Shown here one piece after another: positions 52,002-60,675 of a stretch of 64,000 nucleotides of DNA (within the stretch, counting starts at the first letter, position 1; every line of letters starts with the position of its first letter). Where the stretch lies: positions 1 through 64,000 of the forward strand of contig QXWX01000030.1 in NCBI GenBank assembly GCA_009911175.1. The letters run 5' to 3'. This stretch comes from Lachnospiraceae bacterium. GTDB lineage: Bacteria > Bacillota_A > Clostridia > Lachnospirales > Lachnospiraceae. The notes beneath the pieces are model-generated. The model had not been told where the DNA came from, did no database searches, and worked only from the letters and a program-made list of their open reading frames with translations. Both the position numbers and the translations under genes were made by a program.

Positions 52002-52514
52002 ATGAGGCTGTTAATTATCAATACATTGCCTAAAGAGCATCTGCTGGCAGAAAAAGCAATATGCCGCCTGGAGGAAAAGACGGCGGAGTGTAAGACATTT
52101 TATATAAAAGATATGAAGATAACACCTTGTATTGGCTGCAATGCCTGTTGGTTAAAAACACCTGGTATTTGCGCTGTCAAAGATGATTACGAACAGATCC
52201 TAAGGGCTTATTTGCAATATGATGTTACTGTTTTTATCTCTGATACGACACTAGGATTTGTTGGCTATAAAATGAAAAATATAATAGACCGGATGCTGCC
52301 CATGGCGACTATGTATACCAGAATTGAAAACGGACAGACACGCCATGTTCCTCGTTATAAAAAAGAATTCCAATTCGGGCTTCTATATGCAGGTGAAGGA
52401 AATAAGGATTATTTATCACACTGGATGAGTCGGTTTTGTTTGAATTTTCATGGAATCAGTCTGGGGGCATATCCAATTGAAGCGTGGAAGGAGATGGCTG
52501 TATGCATTTCGTAA
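52002..52514 (+). CDS. NAD(P)H-dependent flavodoxin-like oxidoreductase
   Basis: The product is 170 aa. LIINTLPKEHLLAEKAI at the start and the motif CIGCNACWLKTPGICAVKDD are typical of NADPH-dependent FMN reductases. SDTTLGFVGYKMKNIIDRML is the flavin-contact segment. It is probably a quinone or xenobiotic reductase. It shares 13 bp with the next gene and is under the MerR-type promoter. Confidence 0.75.
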   Translation: MRLLIINTLPKEHLLAEKAICRLEEKTAECKTFYIKDMKITPCIGCNACWLKTPGICAVKDDYEQILRAYLQYDVTVFISDTTLGFVGYKMKNIIDRMLPMATMYTRIENGQTRHVPRYKKEFQFGLLYAGEGNKDYLSHWMSRFCLNFHGISLGAYPIEAWKEMAVCIS

Positions 52515-53176
52515 TGATCAGCGGTGCTGCCCGTACACAGTCTAAGAGCAACACTGCGAAGATCCTTGCTGCATTTGGCGCGGGTTTGAATAGCAGCGGG
52601 AATACATCGGAGACTTGGTATCTCTCAGACCGAAAACAGTGGAAGAGAGCAAAGGCTGCGTTTGAAGAGAATGAGAATGTCCTGTTTGCCCTGCCGCTTT
52701 ATGTAGAGAATGTGCCAGGGATTATGCTGGAGTTTTTAGCAGGTGTATCTGCAAAGGAACAGCCGGGAACCCAAATATCCTTTCTCCTGCAGGGAGGATT
52801 CCCGGAAGTATCTCAAGGACGATGCTGCGAAGAATTCTTAAAAATGCTTCCGGCACAGCTTGGATGTGCGTATGGCGGAACGATCATCAAAGGAGATATG
52901 TTCGGTCTCAGCCTGATGGGAGGAAGACTAGGAGCAAAACTGTTGCAGCCATTTGTGGAAGCCGGACAGCAGTTTGGAAAGGATGGTTATTTCCGGCCTG
53001 AAATCATGGAGTCTTTCTCGATACCGGAATATCTTTCGGCAAAGCAGATCCGCATTGCGAATGGCCCGCTCCGATATGTTCAAAGATTCGTGATGTGCTG
53101 TATTGCAAAAAAACTTGGGTGTAAGACAAGATTGGATGCAAGGCCATTAAGCGGAATTAATTCATGTGGTATGTAG
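52502..53176 (+). CDS. Second flavodoxin-like NAD(P)H oxidoreductase
   Basis: The product is about 224 aa. FVMISGAARTQSKSNTAKIL gives the phosphate-binding loop of flavodoxin-like folds. NVLFALPLYVENVPGIMLEF is the second conserved segment. The usual cysteine motif is absent, so it may not be catalytic alone and may pair with 52002-52514. The start ATG 52502 lies 8 bp after AAGGAG. The ABC ATPase starts 12 bp after it. Confidence 0.65.
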   Translation: MHFVMISGAARTQSKSNTAKILAAFGAGLNSSGNTSETWYLSDRKQWKRAKAAFEENENVLFALPLYVENVPGIMLEFLAGVSAKEQPGTQISFLLQGGFPEVSQGRCCEEFLKMLPAQLGCAYGGTIIKGDMFGLSLMGGRLGAKLLQPFVEAGQQFGKDGYFRPEIMESFSIPEYLSAKQIRIANGPLRYVQRFVMCCIAKKLGCKTRLDARPLSGINSCGM

Positions 53177-53188
53177 GAGGAAACGAAG

Positions 53189-53905
53189 ATGGTACAAGTT
53201 CGTGAAGTAGTCAAGGTCTTTGATGGAAAGGAAGTGCTGCGGCATCTCAATATGAGTGTGGAACGCGGCACTATCTATGGGCTACTCGGTGCAAACGGCG
53301 CCGGAAAGTCCACTACGTTCAAATTAATCTCCGGTTTACTGCAGCCAAATACAGGAGCCATTCAATTTGATGGAGAAGAAATTCAGGTTCAGGACAGAAA
53401 ATTTCTGAAAGAGATGGGAATCTTGATTGAAACGCCGGTATTTTATGAGCATTTGTCAGCGAGAGAAAATTTGGAGATTCATTTGGCTTATATGGGATGT
53501 AAGTCAACAGCCATTGATAATAGTTTGCAGATGGTGGGGCTTGCTGATACCGGAAAGAAGCCGGTTTCTAAATTTTCTCTCGGCATGAAGCAGCGGCTGG
53601 CCATTGCCAGGGCAATCAGCCATTCACCGAAGCTTCTGGTATTGGACGAACCAGTCAACGGCCTCGACCCTATGGGTATCCGGCAAATGCGGGAACTGTT
53701 TTTGGCGTTGGTCAAAGATTATGATATGACAGTTTTGATTTCCAGCCACATATTAAGCGAAATCGAGTATATAGCTGACAGGGTGGGCGTGTTGGTGAAT
53801 GGGAGTATTGCCAGAGAAGTACCTATGTCGGAAGTAAGGGAAATCTGTCCAGAGGGACTGGAGGATTATTTTGTCAATATCATGAGCGGAGGTACGGAAA
53901 AATGA
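53189..53905 (+). CDS. ABC transporter ATPase
   Basis: The product is 238 aa. Walker A GLLGANGAGKSTTF, signature FSLGMKQRLAIARAIS and Walker B LLVLDEPVNGLDP are present; Val replaces the usual Thr after DEP, as is common in antimicrobial-peptide exporters. It overlaps the permease gene by 4 bp and belongs to the MerR-controlled operon. Confidence 0.9.
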   Translation: MVQVREVVKVFDGKEVLRHLNMSVERGTIYGLLGANGAGKSTTFKLISGLLQPNTGAIQFDGEEIQVQDRKFLKEMGILIETPVFYEHLSARENLEIHLAYMGCKSTAIDNSLQMVGLADTGKKPVSKFSLGMKQRLAIARAISHSPKLLVLDEPVNGLDPMGIRQMRELFLALVKDYDMTVLISSHILSEIEYIADRVGVLVNGSIAREVPMSEVREICPEGLEDYFVNIMSGGTEK

Positions 53906-54609
53906 ATTTAATGAGGATGGAATTGAAAAAAACAAATATTAAATCCTATTTTTTTGCTGCGTCCGCTATTTTCATCTGTCTTTTAGGGCTGGCTTACATA
54001 TTTGCTTGGGTGCCAAGCCTCGGCACAGCGGATCCGTACGCCGTGGAACTATTTTCTACCTATCAGGGAATATCAGCTATGGGAGGGGCTGTCGGACTTA
54101 TGGCATTTTCAGCTTTAGCATCTGCCATGGGATACCGGTATGTGATAAGGGAGTACAGCGGTGCAAATGTAATTCTTTTGTTCACATACCCCGTTGATAG
54201 GAAAAGTATAGTATGGGCCAAAATTAAACTGTTGTTGCTGTTTGTTTCTGCTTCAATACTTGTATGTACATTTGGCAGCTTTATCGTATTTGCACTTACA
54301 GGTTATATGTTTTCACTGTTGGACGATAATCTGCAGTTTATAGATATTGCTATAGCATATCGAAATGCCTTGGTACTGGCATGTCTTGCGGATGGAATCA
54401 CCCTTTGTTCTTTACGCATTGGATTTATAAAAAAATCTAATTCAATGACAATTATCAGTGCGATTCTACTCAGTATGCTGTTGGTGAATATGGCAGCGGA
54501 TATCAATCAAAGCTTTGCGATTATGTTCAGCTTGTCATCTGTAATATTTGTGACGGGGCTCCTGTTGACATTTAATATGGTACGGAAAGTCGAAAGAATG
54601 GAAATATGA
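53902..54609 (+). CDS. ABC-2-type permease
   Basis: The product is 235 aa with six membrane segments (for example FFAASAIFICLLGLAYIFAW and ASILVCTFGSFIVFALTGY) and no other domain. It pairs with the ATPase before it. The nearest relatives are likely lantibiotic-immunity or multidrug permeases; the substrate is unknown. Confidence 0.8.
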   Translation: MNLMRMELKKTNIKSYFFAASAIFICLLGLAYIFAWVPSLGTADPYAVELFSTYQGISAMGGAVGLMAFSALASAMGYRYVIREYSGANVILLFTYPVDRKSIVWAKIKLLLLFVSASILVCTFGSFIVFALTGYMFSLLDDNLQFIDIAIAYRNALVLACLADGITLCSLRIGFIKKSNSMTIISAILLSMLLVNMAADINQSFAIMFSLSSVIFVTGLLLTFNMVRKVERMEI

Positions 54610-54651
54610 TATAAAAAACAGAAAGAACAGTCTAAGCTATTCAGAGAAACA

Positions 54652-54698
54652 TTGACAAACGAAAGCCTTTTCCATATAATTAAACTAATAGTTTAATT
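54652..54698 (+). promoter_or_regulatory. TetR gene promoter with overlapping operator palindrome
   Basis: TTGACA at 54652-54657 and TATAAT at 54675-54680 have a 17-bp spacer, a near-consensus promoter. AATTAAACTA and TAGTTTAATT (54678-54698, one central base) form a perfect palindrome that starts within the -10 box and covers the start site, ideal for repression by the adjacent TetR protein. Confidence 0.85.
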
Positions 54699-54710
54699 AT
54701 TGGAGGGATT

Positions 54711-55355
54711 ATGGGAAGAAGAAAAAAAGAACCGAGAGGCGTGCATCGGGAGAACATTGCCTCTGCTGCAGCCGTGCTTTTTATGGAAAAGGGAATTTCC
54801 CAGACATCTATGGATGATATTGCAAAAGCAGCAGGTTACAGTAAGGCAACGCTTTATGTGTATTTTGAAAGCAAGGAAGAAATTGTCAGCGTATTGGTAT
54901 TGGGCAGCATGAAAAAGCTCTGCGCCTACATCTCATCTGCCATACAGCATCAGGAATCCACACGTTCAAAGTATGACCTTATCTGCAAGGAACTGGTACG
55001 GTACCAGGAAGAATATCCGTTCTATTTCAAAATGACGCTGGAAAAAATAAAGTTTCATTTTGAGAGCCAGGACTTCTATCCGGAGGAAAGGGAAACTTTT
55101 CAGGTGGGAGAAGAGATTAATGAAATGATAAAGACTGTTTTGATGTCCGGTATGGTAAAGGGCGACTTGCGGGCAGATTTAGACATTGCGCCTGTTTCGT
55201 TTTCCTGTTGGGGAATGTTGTCAGGGCTGATTCAGTTTACGGCAAGTAAAGCGGATTACATCAAACAGTCCATGGGATTATCCAAAGAACAATTTCTTCA
55301 ATGTGGATTTGATATGATCTACCAGTCTATTGCAGGTATGGAGGTAAAACAATGA
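54711..55355 (+). CDS. TetR-family transcriptional repressor
   Basis: The product is 214 aa. The N-terminal HTH is clear: ASAAAVLFMEKGISQTSMDDIAKAAGY split by a turn, then SKATLYVYFESKEEIVSVLV. The C-terminal ligand domain is unassigned. The start ATG 54711 follows GGAGGG. It shares 4 bp with the flavoprotein gene and heads an operon of redox proteins, so it may sense an oxidant or quinone-like compound. Confidence 0.9.
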   Translation: MGRRKKEPRGVHRENIASAAAVLFMEKGISQTSMDDIAKAAGYSKATLYVYFESKEEIVSVLVLGSMKKLCAYISSAIQHQESTRSKYDLICKELVRYQEEYPFYFKMTLEKIKFHFESQDFYPEERETFQVGEEINEMIKTVLMSGMVKGDLRADLDIAPVSFSCWGMLSGLIQFTASKADYIKQSMGLSKEQFLQCGFDMIYQSIAGMEVKQ

Positions 55356-55921
55356 TCCAGAAGCAAGCGCTTGCGATTTTAGGGAGCCCTCATTCGAGTG
55401 GAATTACAGCAACTATGTTGAAACATTCTGTTAATGTGGCAGAAAAAGCGGGATATGCCGTTACCAAAATCAATTTATATGAAAAAAATCTTGCCTATTG
55501 TACAGGATGCAGGGCATGTTTAAAGACAGAGCAATGTGTGCTGAAGGATGATATCCATGAAATTACTTCTCAGCTTGGGGCATGTCAGGTCGTGATCCTT
55601 GCTGCTCCCGTATATTGGGCAAATGTTCCGGCTCCTGTGAAAAATCTTTTTGACCGGTTGCTTGGAATTGCTATGGAAGAGACGAGAGCTTTCCCCAAAC
55701 CAAGATTGTGCGGAAAGAAATATATGTTGCTGACCGCCTGTAATACCCCGGCTCCGTTTTCCTGGATATTCGGGCAAAGCAGAGGCGCAATCCGTAATAT
55801 GGATGAATTTTTTAAAACTGCCGGTATGAAACCAATTGGGAAAATCGTCTGTGCCAATACAGGAAAGAGGAAGGCCGTACCAGACCACATCTTGAGAAAG
55901 ATTGAGAGGCGATTCAAATGA
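55352..55921 (+). CDS. NAD(P)H-dependent flavodoxin-family oxidoreductase
   Basis: The product is 189 aa. LAILGSPHSSGITATMLKHS is the flavin-phosphate loop, and CTGCRACLKTEQCVLKDDI is the cysteine motif of the iron-sulphur flavoprotein/FMN reductase group. AAPVYWANVPAPVKNLFDRL is the second flavin contact. It is coupled to tetR (4-bp overlap) and to the FMN-binding protein that follows (4-bp overlap). Confidence 0.85.
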   Translation: MIQKQALAILGSPHSSGITATMLKHSVNVAEKAGYAVTKINLYEKNLAYCTGCRACLKTEQCVLKDDIHEITSQLGACQVVILAAPVYWANVPAPVKNLFDRLLGIAMEETRAFPKPRLCGKKYMLLTACNTPAPFSWIFGQSRGAIRNMDEFFKTAGMKPIGKIVCANTGKRKAVPDHILRKIERRFK

Positions 55922-56325
55922 GACAACATAATAAAAAGTTGCTTGTAGGCGTTGCTGCAGCCACGGTTTTTTTAGGACTGATTGTTCTGACAGTTTATTT
56001 GAAAAGTGTATGGGATTATAAGCAGGCAGTACAGGAAATTTCCATTGGAGATGTCCGTATCAGTGATGTTTCCGACGGAGTTTATATTGGAGAATGCAAT
56101 GTCAATTTCATTTATGCGAAGGTTGAAGTTACAGTACAAAATAAAGAGATTGAGAAAATCAGGATATTAGAGCATAAAAATGAACGCGGGCAGGTGGCAG
56201 AGACGATTGTGGATCAGATTGTTTCGGAACAGAAGATTGATGTGGATGCCATATCGGGTGCGACCAACTCAAGCAAGGTCATAAAGAAAGCTGTTGAAAA
56301 TGCTCTGGAAAACGGTTTGCAATAA
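55918..56325 (+). CDS. FMN-binding-domain membrane protein
   Basis: The product is 135 aa. An N-terminal helix (LLVGVAAATVFLGLIVLTVYL) anchors it outside the membrane. The FMN_bind domain follows with VDAISGATNSSKVIKKAVEN, whose SGAT motif is the site of covalent flavin attachment by ApbE-type transferases. With the preceding flavoprotein and TetR it makes a small electron-transfer operon. No ApbE is seen in this window. Confidence 0.85.
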   Translation: MRQHNKKLLVGVAAATVFLGLIVLTVYLKSVWDYKQAVQEISIGDVRISDVSDGVYIGECNVNFIYAKVEVTVQNKEIEKIRILEHKNERGQVAETIVDQIVSEQKIDVDAISGATNSSKVIKKAVENALENGLQ

Positions 56326-56384
56326 ATTTTTCTGCTATCGTGAGGGAAAGCGCTGTCTAATGAGACAGGAGAACCGGATTAAAA

Positions 56385-56428
56385 ATGCCAAAAAAAGTCG
56401 AGACTATATTCTGGAACAATGCTATACT
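56385..56428 (+). promoter_or_regulatory. AraC-type box and promoter of the UvrA-like gene
   Basis: ATGCCAAAAAAAGTCGAGA (56385-56403) and TGCTATACT with -10 TATACT at 56423-56428. The same two elements at the same 38-bp distance occur at 59865-59908 before the ABC operon. Confidence 0.7.
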
Positions 56429-56460
56429 GCGAACAGAAAATTTAAGAAAGGGGAACAGAT

Positions 56461-58713
56461 ATGCCGCATCAAGACAGCATTATCATAAAGGGATTGTGCC
56501 AGAATAACCTGAAAAATATTTCTCTTGAAATTCCAAAAGAAAAAATTATTGTATTTACCGGAGTTTCCGGTTCCGGAAAGTCCAGTATTGTATTCGATAC
56601 GATTGCCGCAGAGAGCCAGCGGCAGATGAATGAAACGTATACGGCATATATTCGGAGCAGGCTCCCCAAGTTTGAGAAGCCGAAAGCAGAGAAGATTGAA
56701 AATCTGTCTGCATCGGTCATCATTGACCAGACAAGGCTTGGAGGGAATGCCCGGTCTACCGTAGGGACGATCAGCGATATGTATTCTGCCTTGCGTCTTC
56801 TCTATTCACGTATCGGGGAACCGTATGTGGGTACAGCTTCCTATTTTTCTTTCAATAATCCAAACGGGATGTGTCCGGAATGCTTTGGAATCGGTAAGGT
56901 GATGGAGCTTGATATTTTGCCGTTGATTGCAGAGGACAAGAGCTGGAATGAGGGGATGGTGGATCTCCCTACATTTCGTGTGAATAACTGGTATTGGAAA
57001 CAGTATATAGGAAGCGGTTTATTTGACCCTGAAAAAAAATGGCGTGATTATACGGAAGAGGAACGCAACCTCCTGCTATATGGCTCCAGGGAACAGGGCG
57101 GAGAGCGTGTGTCGAAGCAAGTAGAGGGAATCCATAATATGATGAGCCGCCTGCTTCTGAAACGTGACAATTCCGATATGAGCGAGACATCCATGAAACG
57201 TCTGGCAAATTATGTGCATCCTCTGGAATGTCCGCTCTGTCATGGGAAACGCTTAAATTCTGCAGCGCTTTCCTGCAAAGTCGCAGGTTACAGCATTAAC
57301 GAGATGTGCGGGATGGAGCTTACAGAGCTTCGGAAAGTGTTGGAAACCATTACAGATCCAAGGGGCAAGTCGATTGCAGAAGGGCTGGTTACAACTCTGA
57401 ACCGGATGATCGACATTGGGCTTCCTTATCTTTCCCTGAACCGGGAGTCTGCCACTTTATCAGGCGGTGAGGCGCAGCGTCTTAAGCTTGTACGGTATAT
57501 GGGAAGTGCGCTTACCGGAATGACTTATATATTTGATGAGCCGAGTACCGGAATGCATCCGCGGGATGTCCACCGTATGACAAAATTGCTCTTGTCCTTG
57601 CGGGACAAGGGGAACAGTGTTTTGGTGGTGGAGCATGACAAGGATGTGATTTGCATTGCAGATGAAGTGATTGATATCGGACCGTTGGCGGGGAGAAAAG
57701 GCGGGGAAATCCTATATCAGGGAAGCTATACCGGGCTTTTGGATTCTGGCACTCTAACAGGTAATGCCATGAAAGCGTTGATACCATTGAAAGAAACGAC
57801 CAGAAAACCGGAAGGGTTTCTTCCGGTCCGAAACGCAAATATCCATAACCTGAAGAATGTTTCCACTGATATTCCACTAAATGTATTGACCGCTGTGACC
57901 GGTGTGGCGGGTTCGGGGAAGAGTTCTCTGATTCGTGATATTTTTGCAAAGCAGTATGAGGAACGGGTGATTTTAGTGGATCAATCTCCGGTGACGGCCA
58001 CAGGACGCTCTACGCCTGCAACTTTTTTAGGATTTTTCGATGATATACGTAAACTGCTGGCGAAAGAGAACGGTGTAGGTGCAGGCTTGTTTTCCTTTAA
58101 CAGTAAAGGGGCATGCCCGGACTGTAAAGGACGGGGAGTGATTGTGACAGAGCTGGTTTTCATGGATCCGGTGACGACCACCTGTGAGGCCTGCGGCGGC
58201 AGCCGGTACAGTGAAGAAGCCCTTTCGTATTCCTATCATGGAAAAAATATTGTGGATATTCTGGACATGAATGCGGAAGAAGCAGAAGAGTTTTTTTCAG
58301 GCTGTCCAAAGATTCGCAAAGCTGTACATGCTATGGTGGAGGTTGGGTTATCCTATCTATCATTGGGGCAGCCTCTGTCTACGTTATCCGGCGGAGAGCG
58401 CCAGAGGGTGAAACTGGCAAAATATCTGGATAAGAGAGGCAATATCTACGTGCTGGATGAACCGACAACGGGGCTTCATGCTTCGGATGTACAGGCAGTC
58501 ATGGAGCTTTTGGACAGTTTTGTAAAGCGGGGCAATACGGTAATTGTGATAGAACACAATATGGATGTGGTAAAGCTGGCAGATTATGTGATTGACATCG
58601 GTCCGGATGGCGGAACATCCGGAGGGGAAATTGTCTTTACCGGAACTCCGTCAGAGATGGCTTGGCATGGGAAAACGATTACGGCTGAATATTTACGGAG
58701 GTCTTTGCAATAA
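56461..58713 (+). CDS. UvrA-like ABC ATPase (short, resistance type)
   Basis: The product is 750 aa, against about 940 for UvrA. Two ABC cassettes are present: Walker A FTGVSGSGKSS with signature LSGGEAQRLKLVRYMG and TYIFDEPSTGMHP; then TGVAGSGKSSLIRD with LSGGERQRVKLAKYLD and IYVLDEPTTGLHA. Zinc modules CPLCHGK and CPDCKG/CEACGG are present. The UvrB-interaction region is shortened. Such UvrA2/DrrC-like proteins protect against DNA-intercalating drugs. The start ATG 56461 follows AAAGGGGAAC. It is probably activated by the AraC-type regulator at 58861 through the box at 56385. Confidence 0.9.
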   Translation: MPHQDSIIIKGLCQNNLKNISLEIPKEKIIVFTGVSGSGKSSIVFDTIAAESQRQMNETYTAYIRSRLPKFEKPKAEKIENLSASVIIDQTRLGGNARSTVGTISDMYSALRLLYSRIGEPYVGTASYFSFNNPNGMCPECFGIGKVMELDILPLIAEDKSWNEGMVDLPTFRVNNWYWKQYIGSGLFDPEKKWRDYTEEERNLLLYGSREQGGERVSKQVEGIHNMMSRLLLKRDNSDMSETSMKRLANYVHPLECPLCHGKRLNSAALSCKVAGYSINEMCGMELTELRKVLETITDPRGKSIAEGLVTTLNRMIDIGLPYLSLNRESATLSGGEAQRLKLVRYMGSALTGMTYIFDEPSTGMHPRDVHRMTKLLLSLRDKGNSVLVVEHDKDVICIADEVIDIGPLAGRKGGEILYQGSYTGLLDSGTLTGNAMKALIPLKETTRKPEGFLPVRNANIHNLKNVSTDIPLNVLTAVTGVAGSGKSSLIRDIFAKQYEERVILVDQSPVTATGRSTPATFLGFFDDIRKLLAKENGVGAGLFSFNSKGACPDCKGRGVIVTELVFMDPVTTTCEACGGSRYSEEALSYSYHGKNIVDILDMNAEEAEEFFSGCPKIRKAVHAMVEVGLSYLSLGQPLSTLSGGERQRVKLAKYLDKRGNIYVLDEPTTGLHASDVQAVMELLDSFVKRGNTVIVIEHNMDVVKLADYVIDIGPDGGTSGGEIVFTGTPSEMAWHGKTITAEYLRRSLQ

Positions 58714-58860
58714 ATCGAGTGTTTTACCTGGCCGGAATCTAGTACAGCATTGCATAATTAACAGTGAATTCTGCGAGGTTGTACCAGATTCATTAACTGT
58801 ATGGTTTTTGAATCTGGATTCTGACAGGGTGGAGCATTAGCAGTATATCAGGAGGATGGT

Positions 58861-59772
58861 ATGAACGAACAAATGGAGGCTGTTCAGAGGATGCAGGAAT
58901 ATATTGAGGGACATTTGGAAGAAGAACTTACATTAACTCAACTTTCGGAAGTTTCCCTCTATTCCCCATGGCATTCCTACCGGCTGTTTAAGAATTATCT
59001 GGGGGCAACTCCGGCGGAATATATTCGGAAGCTGCGTCTTACACGTTCCGCTATGCGTCTGAAACAGGAGCAATGCCTTGTTGCAGAGGCTGCTTATGAG
59101 TGCGGCTTTGGAAGTGTAGACGGATATACCCGCGCTTTTTACAAAGAATTCGGCTGCAATCCGGGAGAATATGTAAAGGATCCGGTTCCGATTGTGCTTT
59201 TTATCCCTTATGGTGTGAAATTCAAAGAATTAAGGAAGGATGTTGTTGATATGGAAAATTTACAGAGTGTTTTTGTACAGGTAATCCGAAAGCCAGAGCG
59301 CAAGGCGATCATCAAGAGGGGAATTTCTGCAGAGGATTATTTTGATTACTGCAGCGAGGTAAGCTGTGACATATGGGGCATTCTTATGAGCATGGATTCC
59401 CTCTGCGGGGAGCCTGTCTGCCTCTGGCTGCCCGAAAGCTATAAGACGCCGGGCACATCTACTTATGTGCAGGGTGTGGAAGTGGAGTCAGGTTATGCGG
59501 GGGAAATACCGGAGGGGTTTGATATCATTTCCCTGCCTGCTTCGGAGTATCTGGTTTTCCAGGGGGAGCCGTTCAGGGAAGAGGATTACTCTCAGGCAAT
59601 CCTGTCCGTACAGTATTCTATGAACCAGTATGATCCGGCGGTGATTGGTTATGAATGGGATGACAGAAGCCCACGTATCCAGCTGGAACCGCGGGGGGAA
59701 CGGGGATATATTGAATTGCGCGCAATTAAAGCAATTAAGGGGTATCCTCAGAAATCGGCTGAACGGACATAA
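58861..59772 (+). CDS. AraC-family regulator with GyrI-like ligand domain
   Basis: The product is 303 aa. The N-terminal double HTH includes LTLTQLSEVSLYSPWHSYRL and VAEAAYECGFGSVDGYTRAF with YKEFGCNPGEY. The C-terminal effector domain (about 125-300) has the GyrI-type end RSPRIQLEPRGERGYIELRA. Rob/SoxS-like drug-sensing activators have this layout. It lies between two genes with identical promoter boxes (56385 and 59865) and is the likely activator of both. The ATG follows AGGAGGATGGT. Confidence 0.9.
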   Translation: MNEQMEAVQRMQEYIEGHLEEELTLTQLSEVSLYSPWHSYRLFKNYLGATPAEYIRKLRLTRSAMRLKQEQCLVAEAAYECGFGSVDGYTRAFYKEFGCNPGEYVKDPVPIVLFIPYGVKFKELRKDVVDMENLQSVFVQVIRKPERKAIIKRGISAEDYFDYCSEVSCDIWGILMSMDSLCGEPVCLWLPESYKTPGTSTYVQGVEVESGYAGEIPEGFDIISLPASEYLVFQGEPFREEDYSQAILSVQYSMNQYDPAVIGYEWDDRSPRIQLEPRGERGYIELRAIKAIKGYPQKSAERT

Positions 59773-59800
59773 ATCAATAGAATAAGAATAAAAATGAAAG

Positions 59801-59831
59801 CCGAGGTGTTAGTCACCCCGGTTTTATTTTT
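59801..59831 (+). terminator. Terminator of the AraC gene
   Basis: CCGAGGTG and CACCCCGG pair with one mismatch across 5 nt, followed by TTTTATTTTT. Confidence 0.7.
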
Positions 59832-59864
59832 CCGTATGTATGGATTGTGTCTGCGTTTTCAAAC

Positions 59865-59908
59865 ATGCCAAAAAAAGTCGAGAAGATATTTCCGGGTAAT
59901 GCTATACT
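59865..59908 (+). promoter_or_regulatory. AraC-type box and promoter of the ABC operon
   Basis: ATGCCAAAAAAAGTCGAGA at 59865-59883 is identical to 56385-56403, and TGCTATACTGC with -10 TATACT 59903-59908 lies at the same distance. Confidence 0.7.
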
Positions 59909-59943
59909 GCAATCTGAAAACAGGAATAAGAAAGGAGATAAAA

Positions 59944-60675
59944 ATGGGAAAAGCGAAAGAAGCCATCAGAGTAAGCGGCCTTACGAAAATCTATAACGGG
60001 AAAAAGGTGTTGGACGGCTTGAATCTTTCTGTTAAGAACGGCACGGTCTTTGGGCTGCTGGGGGCAAACGGTGCGGGGAAGAGTACAACGATTGAATGTA
60101 TCTTGGGAACTAAGCGTGCAGAACAGGGAACGGCTCTTGTGCTGGGGTGTGATCCAAGAAAAGAACGGCGGGCATTGTTCCAAAAGGTAGGCGTCCAGTT
60201 CCAGGAAGGAGATTATCAGCCGGAGATTAAGGTTTCCGAGATATGCGAGGAAATCGCATGTCTATATGATAATCCGGCTGACTGGAGAGAGCTCTGTGAA
60301 CGGTTCGGAATCGGAGACAAGCAAAAGAATGCAGTGAAAAGTCTGTCCGGAGGTGAACGTCAGAGGCTGTTTATTGTCCTGGCACTTATCCCGTCGCCAG
60401 AGCTGGTATTCTTAGACGAGTTGACAACTGGGCTTGATGTCAAGGCAAGACGGACGGTCTGGAAGATTCTGGAAGAGCTAAAAATGCAGGGGCTGACTAT
60501 TTTCCTCACTTCGCATTTTATGGATGAGGTGGAAGCGCTCTGTGATGAGATCTGTATCCTGAAGAAAGGGAAACCAGTATTTTACGGCACCGTAGAGCAG
60601 GCAAAAGAACAGAGCGGATGTGAAAAATTTGAGGACGCTTATTTAGAATTTTCAAATGAGGAGGCAGATGTATGA
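59944..60675 (+). CDS. ABC transporter ATPase
   Basis: The product is about 243 aa. Walker A GLLGANGAGKSTTI, signature LSGGERQRLFIVLALI and Walker B LVFLDELTTGLD; Leu replaces the usual Pro of DEP. It resembles drug-export ATPases of the DrrA/CcmA type. The start ATG 59944 follows AAAGGAG; the longer frame to 59794 crosses the terminator and the promoter. It overlaps its permease by 4 bp. Confidence 0.9.
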   Translation: MGKAKEAIRVSGLTKIYNGKKVLDGLNLSVKNGTVFGLLGANGAGKSTTIECILGTKRAEQGTALVLGCDPRKERRALFQKVGVQFQEGDYQPEIKVSEICEEIACLYDNPADWRELCERFGIGDKQKNAVKSLSGGERQRLFIVLALIPSPELVFLDELTTGLDVKARRTVWKILEELKMQGLTIFLTSHFMDEVEALCDEICILKKGKPVFYGTVEQAKEQSGCEKFEDAYLEFSNEEADV

